Assembly (NCBI GenBank): GCA_964428185.1
Contig: CAYRXH010000108.1
Coordinates: 1-7,701 of the forward strand
From: CAYMAZ01 sp964428185
GTDB taxonomy: Bacteria; Bacteroidota; Bacteroidia; Bacteroidales; DTU049
Direction: 5' to 3'
DNA: 7,701 nt
The notes under the pieces were generated by a model. It worked only from the letters and a program-made list of their open reading frames with translations, searched no databases and had not been told where the DNA came from. The translations under genes were made by a program, and so were the position numbers. Below are positions 1 to 5,577 of this stretch, piece by piece (position 1 is the first letter of the stretch; each line of letters opens with the position of its first letter).

Positions 1-145
1 ATAATCCAGGAAATAAATAGCGGTCTTATTAGTAGTCTTATTTATTTAACGAATTAGTTAATTGAAGAATAAACTAGTTATTAAAATACAATGTATCACT
101 TATAGCGGCAAAGGCGACATTAATTAAGTGAAAAAAAGAATCTAA
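1..145. other. AT-rich non-coding stretch at left edge
   Basis: No convincing gene is visible here. All forward frames hit stops early: the frame starting at base 1 stays open only to a TAG at 55-57, too short to call the tail of an upstream gene. The stretch contains a short direct repeat GTCTTATT (23-30 and 35-42) and a weak A/T-only inverted repeat (11-19 against 39-47, 19-nt loop). Neither is strong enough to name as a terminator or binding site. Confidence 0.5.
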
Positions 146-179
146 TTTGCTTTTACCTGAAAAAAAATCAGTACCTTTG
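146..179 (+). promoter_or_regulatory. Bacteroidota-type promoter (-33 TTTG, -7 TAnnTTTG) for the dehydrogenase gene
   Basis: TACCTTTG at 172-179 matches the Bacteroidota primary-sigma -7 consensus TAnnTTTG at every fixed position. TTTG at 146-149 matches the -33 element, with a 22-nt spacer, which is within the range known for these promoters. Transcription would start near 184-187, leaving a leader of roughly 95-100 nt before the ATG at 283. The motif match is read directly from the sequence; its use as a promoter is inferred. Confidence 0.65.
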
Positions 180-191
180 GGATAACATATA

Positions 192-216
192 TTTACATGG
201 TGTTTACATTTGTAAA
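192..216. promoter_or_regulatory. Possible operator: TTTACA half-site plus palindrome in the leader
   Basis: TTTACATTTGTAAA at 203-216 is a perfect 6-2-6 inverted repeat. An extra half-site TTTACAT lies just upstream (192-198), and a TGTAAA half-site occurs again at 267-272, just before the start codon. All lie downstream of the predicted transcription start, where a repressor could block elongation or where the RNA could fold. No specific regulator family is recognised, and AT-rich DNA makes short palindromes fairly easy to find by chance. Confidence 0.35.
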
Positions 217-282
217 TTCTTTGAAATATTGATTATTTATTGGTTTGGTTTAAATTAGTTAACAAATGTAAAGTTGATTTTT

Positions 283-1359
283 ATGAGATTCACATGTTTA
301 GAATTGAATACAGGGATAAAAAAAATCTTTGAAGCTGCGGGATTCAGTTCATCAGATTCGCAAATTATTTCTGATGTTTTGCTTTCAGCAGAGAAAAGAG
401 GAATACCATCGCATGGTATAATGAGGATCAAGGATTATCTTGGATTGTTGTCAGCAGGAAGGCTCAACCCTGCCCCATCCATAAAGGTTGTCCATGAAAC
501 GCCAAGCACTATGGTCATTGATGGAGATCTGGGAGCAGGAATGGTAGTTGCAAAATTTACTATGGAAAAGGTAATTGAAAAGGCTGAGATATCTTATAGT
601 GCCTGGGCAAGTGTAAGAAATTCCAATCATTTTGGAATAGCCGGATATTATTCAATGATGGCATCATCAAAAGACATGATAGGTATCAGCATGACCAATG
701 CCAATGCTTTGGTTGCACCTACTTACAGTACTGATCGGTTATTGGGAACAAATCCGATAGCAATAGCAATACCCGGAGGCAAAGAGCCTGATTTTGTAGC
801 TGATTTTGCCACTACTCCAATTGCAAGGGGTAAACTAGAATTATTAGAAAAGCAAAACAAAAAAGTTGCTTCAATGATGGTTCAAGACAAGCATGGAAAT
901 CCTTCTGATGAACCAGGAGTCTTAAAACAAGGAGGTGCGATTCTTCCACTTGGTGGTGATAGGGAACATGGTAGTCACAAAGGATTCTGTTTGTCAGCGA
1001 TCGTTGATATATTCTCAGCAGTATTTTCCGGTGCAGCTTTTGGTCCTTTTGTTCCTCCTCAGGTTGCATATATGGAGCCTGTTGTGGGTGCTCCCGGAAA
1101 AGGTCTTGGTCATTTTTTCGGTGCCATTCGCATTGATGCTTTTCAGCCTGCTGAAGATTTTAAAAGCTACATGGATTTGTGGATCAATACTTTCAGAAAA
1201 GCTCAAACTATTGATCAGATTGAACAACTGATTATTCCAGGGGATCCTGAGAGAAATAACGAGCGCATTGCAGAGGTAAATGGAATAGAGATCAATGATA
1301 AAATACTGACTGAACTTCATGATTCTCTTAGAAAATTCGGTATTGCCCCACCCTTTTAA
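283..1359 (+). CDS. Ldh_2-family NAD(P)-dependent oxidoreductase (malate/L-lactate/sulfolactate dehydrogenase type)
   Basis: This 358-residue cytoplasmic protein belongs to the LDH2/MDH2 family (Pfam Ldh_2), which reversibly reduces 2-oxo acids to 2-hydroxy acids with NAD(P)H and is unrelated to classical Rossmann-fold lactate and malate dehydrogenases. Visible family signatures are the N-terminal RGIPSHG motif (His about residue 44), RNSNHFG with the conserved His at about 116, GTNPIA at about 155-160, DFATT at about 174-178 and GSHKG at about 230-234. The length is normal for the family, so the gene looks intact. The ATG at 283 is preferred because it gives the usual short N-terminus; a TTG at 274 would add only three residues. 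Members use malate, L-lactate, sulfolactate, ureidoglycolate or other hydroxy acids, and the sequence alone does not settle the substrate. It stands as its own unit with a promoter at 146-179. Its neighbours are chaperone genes and give no metabolic clue. Confidence 0.9.
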   Translation: MRFTCLELNTGIKKIFEAAGFSSSDSQIISDVLLSAEKRGIPSHGIMRIKDYLGLLSAGRLNPAPSIKVVHETPSTMVIDGDLGAGMVVAKFTMEKVIEKAEISYSAWASVRNSNHFGIAGYYSMMASSKDMIGISMTNANALVAPTYSTDRLLGTNPIAIAIPGGKEPDFVADFATTPIARGKLELLEKQNKKVASMMVQDKHGNPSDEPGVLKQGGAILPLGGDREHGSHKGFCLSAIVDIFSAVFSGAAFGPFVPPQVAYMEPVVGAPGKGLGHFFGAIRIDAFQPAEDFKSYMDLWINTFRKAQTIDQIEQLIIPGDPERNNERIAEVNGIEINDKILTELHDSLRKFGIAPPF

Positions 1360-1371
1360 CATATTTGAAAC

Positions 1372-1384
1372 TGTCATTTTGTCA
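1372..1384. promoter_or_regulatory. TGTCA direct repeat upstream of the grpE promoter
   Basis: TGTCATTTTGTCA consists of two TGTCA units separated by TTT, an 8-bp period. Its right half also forms part of a short palindrome, TTTTG-T-CAAAA (1377-1387). It ends 12 nt before the putative -24 element, so it would sit at about -40 to -52 relative to the inferred start site. That is closer than most sigma-54 enhancer sites, but an activator or repressor could bind there. It is a candidate site only; no regulator is identified. Confidence 0.35.
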
Positions 1385-1396
1385 AAACAATTCTGG

Positions 1397-1412
1397 TGGC
1401 AAATTTTTTGCT
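1397..1412 (+). promoter_or_regulatory. Sigma-54 (RpoN) -24/-12 promoter for grpE-dnaJ
   Basis: TGGCAAATTTTTTGCT fits the sigma-54 consensus TGGCAC-N5-TTGCW except for A in place of the last C of the -24 box. The invariant GG (1398-1399) and GC (1410-1411) are separated by exactly 10 nt, as required. The predicted transcription start is near 1423, about 26 nt before the grpE ATG. No TAnnTTTG element and no CIRCE inverted repeat (the HrcA site) is visible in this 89-bp gap. The match is seen directly; use by RpoN is inferred. Confidence 0.55.
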
Positions 1413-1448
1413 ATCCAGGCCTGCAATCTGTGAAATTGAATACATGCT

Positions 1449-2003
1449 ATGAAAAAGAGAAAGGAAAAGAAAGAACAGACTAATAACATAAAAAAAAATA
1501 CTGAGCAACAAGCTTCAGCACCCCTTGATGAGAACCAACAGCAGCAAGATTCCGGAAAACCCAAGGAATGCTGTCAGGAACAGATTGAAATAATGAGTGA
1601 CAAGTATCTTAGATTACTTGCAGAATTTGAGAATTATAAAAAAAGAACTTTCAAAGAGAAGGAGGATTTTTATAAGACTGCTTCTTCAAAGATAATTACT
1701 GCCATTTTGCCTGTTCTTGACGATATTGACAGAGCTTTAAGTACACTAGTCACTGATGAGTCAAGCAAGCCTCTGGTTGAAGGATTTAATCTTATTTCCA
1801 AAAAGTTTCGAAACATACTTCAGCAACAGGGACTCGAGCAGATGGTTTCTTTAGGTAAAGAATTTAATACTGATTTTCATGAAGCATTGACTATAGTTGA
1901 AGTGGAAGATGATAAGAAAGGGAAAGTCATTGACGAGATTGAGAAAGGATATTTGTTAAATGGTCATGTAATAAGGTTTGCAAAGGTTGTTGTTGGTAAA
2001 TAA
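1449..2003 (+). CDS. grpE: GrpE, nucleotide exchange factor of the DnaK chaperone
   Basis: GrpE promotes ADP release from DnaK, resetting the DnaK-DnaJ cycle in the cytoplasm. The 184-residue product has the usual layout: a charged, Gln-rich and probably disordered N-terminus (about 1-45), a long helical and coiled-coil region including YLRLLAEFENYKKRT (about 53-67) and ILPVLDDIDRAL (about 86-97), and the beta-rich C-terminal domain with EFNTDFHEALT (about 138-148) and the closing signature KGYLLNGHVIRFAKVVVG. Phe stands where Pro or His is common in the last motif. Adjacent cysteines at about 41-42 are unusual but lie in the variable N-terminal tail. The gene lies 14 nt upstream of dnaJ and probably shares its transcript. 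The ATG at 1449 overlaps the stop of a two-codon reading frame (ATG CTA TGA, 1444-1452), most likely by chance. No Shine-Dalgarno sequence is evident, as is usual for the phylum. Confidence 0.96.
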   Translation: MKKRKEKKEQTNNIKKNTEQQASAPLDENQQQQDSGKPKECCQEQIEIMSDKYLRLLAEFENYKKRTFKEKEDFYKTASSKIITAILPVLDDIDRALSTLVTDESSKPLVEGFNLISKKFRNILQQQGLEQMVSLGKEFNTDFHEALTIVEVEDDKKGKVIDEIEKGYLLNGHVIRFAKVVVGK

Positions 2004-2017
2004 TAAAAATTAGTCAA

Positions 2018-3166
2018 GTGGCAAAAAGAGATTATTATGAAGTTCTCGGTGTTTCAAAAAATGCTGGGGACGATGAGATAAAAAAGGCTTACAGGCAAAA
2101 GGCACTGCAGTATCATCCTGATAAGAATCCCAACAATAAAGATGCTGAGGAGAAGTTTAAAGAAGCTGCTGAAGCATATGAAGTTTTGAGTAACCCTGAC
2201 AAGAGGCGTAAATATGATCAATATGGACATGCCGGTCTTGGTTCTCAGGGATTTGGTGGTGGTGGAATGTCAATGGAAGACATATTCTCCAATTTTGGGG
2301 ATATTTTTGGAGGTGGTTTCGCAGATTTTTTTGGTTTCGGTGGTGGACGCAGTTCCGGAAGACGTGTACAACGTGGATCAAACCTTAGAATCAAAGTAAA
2401 ATTAACTCTTGAAGAAATTGCCAGAGGAGTTGAAAAGAAGGTTAAAGTCAATAAGCAGATTGTATGTAATGCCTGTCACGGATCCGGTGCAGGAGGTTCT
2501 GGTGCAGTTAACACCTGCCCTACATGTAATGGTCGAGGACAAGTCACCAGGGTAACTAGTACTTTCCTGGGGCAGATGCAAACGACAACCACCTGTCCCA
2601 ATTGTCATGGAGAAGGTGAAATTGTTACAAAAAAATGTTCTGTTTGCATGGGAGTAGGCGTTGTGAAAGGTGAAGAAATAATTACAGTAAAACTTCCACC
2701 TGGTGTTACTGACGGCATACAATTATCAATGTCTGGCAAAGGCAATGCAGCTCCTCGCAATGGAGTTCCTGGCGACCTGATTATTGTTGTAGAGGAAATC
2801 CCCCATGATCATTTCGTTCGAGAAGAACTCAATATTTATTATGAACACCACCTCTCCTTCCCTGAAGCTGCTCTCGGGACTACCATTGAAGTTCCTACCC
2901 TAGACGGAAAAGCACGAGTTAAAGTTCCTGCCGGAACTCAGCCCGGAAAACTTTTCAGACTCAAAGGCAAAGGAATTCCAATGCTTAATAGGCAAGGTAT
3001 AATAGGTGATGAACTCATTTTTATCAATGTCTATGTTCCTGAAAAACTAAACAGTTTTGAAAAAGAGCTTATCCAGAAAATGCAGGGTCAACAAGGTTTT
3101 CAGCCTGATCAGAAAAAAAAGGAAAAAAATTTCTTTGAGCGGATGCATGAGTTCTTTTCAAGATAA
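2018..3166 (+). CDS. dnaJ: DnaJ, Hsp40 co-chaperone
   Basis: DnaJ delivers unfolded clients to DnaK and stimulates its ATPase. The 382-residue product is a complete type I (class A) J protein. It has a J domain at about 1-70 with the essential HPD motif at 33-35, and a Gly/Phe-rich linker at about 74-118. Four CxxCxGxG zinc-binding repeats start at about residues 150, 167, 193 and 207; the last (CSVCMGVG) is the least typical but keeps both cysteines and both glycines. The C-terminal substrate-binding domains follow to the end. The start is a GTG at 2018; it is chosen because it gives the canonical MAKRDYYEVLG N-terminus, and no in-frame ATG would keep the J domain whole. The gene lies 14 nt after grpE, and the usual partner dnaK is not in the window. 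Expression is probably driven by the promoter ahead of grpE. Confidence 0.97.
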   Translation: MAKRDYYEVLGVSKNAGDDEIKKAYRQKALQYHPDKNPNNKDAEEKFKEAAEAYEVLSNPDKRRKYDQYGHAGLGSQGFGGGGMSMEDIFSNFGDIFGGGFADFFGFGGGRSSGRRVQRGSNLRIKVKLTLEEIARGVEKKVKVNKQIVCNACHGSGAGGSGAVNTCPTCNGRGQVTRVTSTFLGQMQTTTTCPNCHGEGEIVTKKCSVCMGVGVVKGEEIITVKLPPGVTDGIQLSMSGKGNAAPRNGVPGDLIIVVEEIPHDHFVREELNIYYEHHLSFPEAALGTTIEVPTLDGKARVKVPAGTQPGKLFRLKGKGIPMLNRQGIIGDELIFINVYVPEKLNSFEKELIQKMQGQQGFQPDQKKKEKNFFERMHEFFSR

Positions 3167-3171
3167 TTGTG

Positions 3172-3179
3172 TATTTTTG
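3172..3179 (+). promoter_or_regulatory. Possible -7 element before the ABC exporter genes
   Basis: TATTTTTG matches TAnnTTTG at all fixed positions and lies 24 nt before the ATG at 3204. No TTTG -33 box is found at proper spacing (the nearest, 3134-3137, is 34 nt upstream), so this may be a chance match in AT-rich DNA. If real, it would let the exporter pair be transcribed separately from grpE-dnaJ. Confidence 0.25.
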
Positions 3180-3203
3180 AAGAATGAACTCAAAGCCTGA
3201 TGA

Positions 3204-4157
3204 ATGATGTATATTTTCGAAGCTGAAAACATCCGTAAAACATACAGTAATCATATCGCCCTTGACAATGTCACACTGAAAATAAGTGAAGGAACAATAT
3301 ATGGTTTACTGGGTCCCAATGGTGCCGGGAAAACCTCTATGATACGAATCATCAACCAGATTACTGGGCCCGATTCAGGAACTTTGAAGTGGAGAGGCAT
3401 ACCTATGATCAGGGAACATGTGAACAATATTGGATATCTTCCCGAAGAAAGAGGTCTCTACAAAAAAATGAAAGTCGGCGAACATGGACTCTATCTTGCT
3501 CAATTAAAAGGAGTTCCATTGAAAATTGCTAAGGAAAAACTTCAGTTCTGGTTTGAGAAATTCGATATTATCAGCTGGTGGAACAAACGTGTTGAAGAAC
3601 TATCAAAGGGAATGCAACAAAAGATACAGTTCATTTTCACAGTTATCCATGAACCTGAATTATTTATTTTTGATGAACCTTTCAGTGGTTTTGATCCCAT
3701 CAATACAGAACTGCTGAAAAAAGAAATTCTCGATTTTAAGAAAAAGGGGCACTCAATCATACTTTCTACTCATAATATGGCATCTGTTGAAGAATTATGC
3801 GATGATATGCTTCTTATCAACCAGTCAAAAACCATACTACAAGGAAATGTTAACGAGATTAAGCAAAGTTTCCGTCAGAATATTGTTGAAGTTCATTATT
3901 CAGAGTGCAAATCCAGTCTTGAGGATATTTTACCTCATGATTTTATCATAAAAAAGGTAAAGTCTATTAATTCAGGTGATAAGGTACAGATACAGATTCC
4001 TGACAATAAAACTCCAAATGATATGCTCAATATCATTCTTCCCTATTGCAGAGTTCATGCTTTTTTTGAAGTACTGCCAACACTACATGAAATATTCATC
4101 AGACAGGTCAAAGCCACCACACACAAATCCTTGTCTAAAATACCTGTTCATGAATAA
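3204..4157 (+). CDS. ABC-2 type exporter ATP-binding protein, NatA-like
   Basis: This 317-residue cytoplasmic ATPase powers the membrane permease encoded immediately downstream. All nucleotide-binding motifs are intact: Walker A GPNGAGKTS (about 37-45), the NatA-type GYLPEERGLY segment in the Q-loop region (about 77-86), signature LSKGMQQK (about 133-140), Walker B LFIFDEP (about 153-159), D-loop SGFD (161-164) and the switch His at about 190. Residues from about 215 onward form a C-terminal extension of the kind often seen in NatA-like proteins (DUF4162 type). Two adjacent ATG codons (3204 and 3207) are possible starts and differ by one Met. The gene begins 37 nt after dnaJ, and its last 8 bp overlap the permease start, a sign of translational coupling. 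NatA-type pairs export sodium, drugs or other small molecules; the substrate here cannot be read from the sequence. Confidence 0.93.
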   Translation: MMYIFEAENIRKTYSNHIALDNVTLKISEGTIYGLLGPNGAGKTSMIRIINQITGPDSGTLKWRGIPMIREHVNNIGYLPEERGLYKKMKVGEHGLYLAQLKGVPLKIAKEKLQFWFEKFDIISWWNKRVEELSKGMQQKIQFIFTVIHEPELFIFDEPFSGFDPINTELLKKEILDFKKKGHSIILSTHNMASVEELCDDMLLINQSKTILQGNVNEIKQSFRQNIVEVHYSECKSSLEDILPHDFIIKKVKSINSGDKVQIQIPDNKTPNDMLNIILPYCRVHAFFEVLPTLHEIFIRQVKATTHKSLSKIPVHE

Positions 4158-5490
4158 GATAAAAATAATCATTATCAGAGAGTATCTTACAAGGGTAAAG
4201 AAAAGATCTTTTCTTATCATGACAATACTTGGACCTATTCTCATTGCATCTATTGTCATTGTTCCTGTTTATCTCGCTAAGATTTCCGATGAACCCAAAA
4301 AAATAGGGATCATTGATGAAACTGGATTTTTCTTTCAGGCTTTTGACCAGGCAAGCACAAAAAATATCATTTTTGAACCTGTCTGGGAAGATGTGATGAC
4401 TGCAAGAGAGGATTTTGATGAATCAGGATTTAATGCTTTATTATACATTCCTCAGGGAGCAATCAGTTCACCCTCTGTGATACAATTGATGGCAAAAAAG
4501 CAGGTGAATGTAAACATTATCACATATATTGAATCTATCATCAGAAAAGAAATTGAGAGTCACAAACTTGCTGTGAGTGGTATAGATAAAAGTGTGCTTG
4601 AAAGCATTGAAACCCCTGTTAAAGTTAGCACTATTCTCTTTTCTGATGAAGGAGAGGATCAGTATTCCTTCCCAGAAATCAGTATGATTCTCGGCTTTAT
4701 TTGCGGTATATTGATTTACATTTTCATTTTCACTTTTGGCTCCCAGGTCATGCGTGGGGTTATTGAGGAAAAAACAAGCAGAATTGTTGAGATCATTGTC
4801 TCTTCCGTCAAACCGTTTCAATTGATGATGGGAAAAATTATCGGGATAGCTTTTGTCGGTCTGACACAGTTTTTATTATGGGTTGTATTAAGTTTTCTGA
4901 TTATTACAGGATTTCAAATTTCCCAACCTGAAAAATTTTCTTTTCAGGAGTCCCCTCAGATCATGCTTCAAAACAAAGGGTTAACCCCTGAAGAAGCAGA
5001 ACAGATAAAGATGACTGAAATGATTGCCTCTGATGAAGGAAACAGAATACTTGAAGGATTTAATGCAATTAATTTTGATGTCATTATTTTAATGTTTCTG
5101 TTCTATTTTATTTTTGGGTATCTGATGTATGCGGCCCTCTTTGCTGCGATAGGATCGGCAGTAGACAACGAAGCGGATACTCAGCAATTTTTGCTTCCGG
5201 TCACTGCACCACTAATACTTTCCATTGTGATGGCACAGGTTGTTATTAACAACCCGGATGGACCGGTCTCTTTCTGGCTTTCTATGATTCCTTTTACTTC
5301 TCCAGTCATCATGATGGTTCGCATTCCATTTGGAGTATCATGGTTTGAAATTGGTCTTTCAATGTTCCTCCTGATCAGTTCCTTTATTTTCCTTACCTGG
5401 TTTGCAGGTAAAATATACAGAACCGGAATTTTAATGTACGGTAAGAAAAATAGTTACAGGGAGTTATGGAGATGGCTCCGTCACAAGTAA
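4150..5490 (+). CDS. ABC-2 type exporter permease, NatB-like
   Basis: This inner-membrane permease of 446 residues partners the ATPase upstream. The ATG at 4150 is chosen because it gives the typical N-terminus of the family (MNKIKIIIIREYLTRVKKRSF), a cytoplasmic amphipathic stretch before the first membrane helix. The same frame stays open further upstream, but that part lies within the ATPase gene. The membrane plan is typical of ABC2_membrane_3 proteins: helix 1 at about 21-43, a large extracytoplasmic domain at about 44-178, then five more helices near 179-201, 227-255, 311-337, 348-368 and 401-425. A conserved-looking segment with SMIPFTSPVIMMVRIPFG precedes the last helix. A hydrophilic loop of about 55 residues (about 256-310) separates helices 3 and 4. 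The substrate is unknown; Na+ export is only the founding example of the family. Confidence 0.9.
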   Translation: MNKIKIIIIREYLTRVKKRSFLIMTILGPILIASIVIVPVYLAKISDEPKKIGIIDETGFFFQAFDQASTKNIIFEPVWEDVMTAREDFDESGFNALLYIPQGAISSPSVIQLMAKKQVNVNIITYIESIIRKEIESHKLAVSGIDKSVLESIETPVKVSTILFSDEGEDQYSFPEISMILGFICGILIYIFIFTFGSQVMRGVIEEKTSRIVEIIVSSVKPFQLMMGKIIGIAFVGLTQFLLWVVLSFLIITGFQISQPEKFSFQESPQIMLQNKGLTPEEAEQIKMTEMIASDEGNRILEGFNAINFDVIILMFLFYFIFGYLMYAALFAAIGSAVDNEADTQQFLLPVTAPLILSIVMAQVVINNPDGPVSFWLSMIPFTSPVIMMVRIPFGVSWFEIGLSMFLLISSFIFLTWFAGKIYRTGILMYGKKNSYRELWRWLRHK

Positions 5491-5532
5491 TTTTTCTTAT
5501 CATTCTTATTTAAACCTATTACAACTTTTAAC

Positions 5533-5556
5533 TTCTAAATATTGTTCTAAATATTG
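5533..5556. repeat. Perfect 12-bp tandem duplication upstream of the propeller protein
   Basis: TTCTAAATATTG occurs twice back to back with no mismatch (5533-5544 and 5545-5556), ending 21 nt before the ATG at 5578. The rest of the 87-bp gap (5491-5577) shows no hairpin terminator and no full TAnnTTTG element. The duplication may lie in the promoter or the untranslated leader. It could be a recent slippage product or a paired binding site. Confidence 0.85.
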
Positions 5557-5577
5557 AGTAACAAAAAAACAGTAACC

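Noticed and set aside
11..47. Inverted repeat AAATAAATA / TATTTATTT as a terminator of an upstream gene
   Set aside because: The stem is A/T only with a 19-nt loop and no clean T tract, so it would be too unstable for a confident terminator call.
1..57. Short open stretch at the left edge as the tail of an upstream gene
   Set aside because: Eighteen codons with no recognisable sequence in AT-rich DNA is within chance expectation.
1015..1377. Minus-strand open frame of 120 codons opposite the dehydrogenase gene
   Set aside because: It lies antisense to an intact conserved gene, its translation has no recognisable domain, and it has no promoter.
1444..1452. Two-codon upstream frame ATG CTA TGA overlapping the grpE start
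   Set aside because: It is too short to carry evidence; the ATG at 1449 is clearly the GrpE start and the overlap is likely chance.
2402..2722. Minus-strand open frame of 106 codons opposite dnaJ
   Set aside because: It is a shadow of the conserved DnaJ zinc-finger region, with no recognisable domain and a composition mirroring the coding strand.
3184..3207. Seven-codon reading frame (MNSKPDE) whose TGA overlaps the ATPase start codons
   Set aside because: An overlapping stop could couple translation, but nothing marks it as translated and such short frames are common by chance.
3976..4149. Upstream extension of the permease reading frame to an ATG at 3976
   Set aside because: It lies within the 3' part of the ATPase gene in another frame, its residues resemble no permease N-terminus, and the ATG at 4150 gives the typical family start.
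5554..5577. TTG start eight codons upstream of the propeller protein
   Set aside because: It would put a polar stretch in front of a well-formed signal peptide and overlaps the 12-bp tandem repeat; the ATG at 5578 is a better start.
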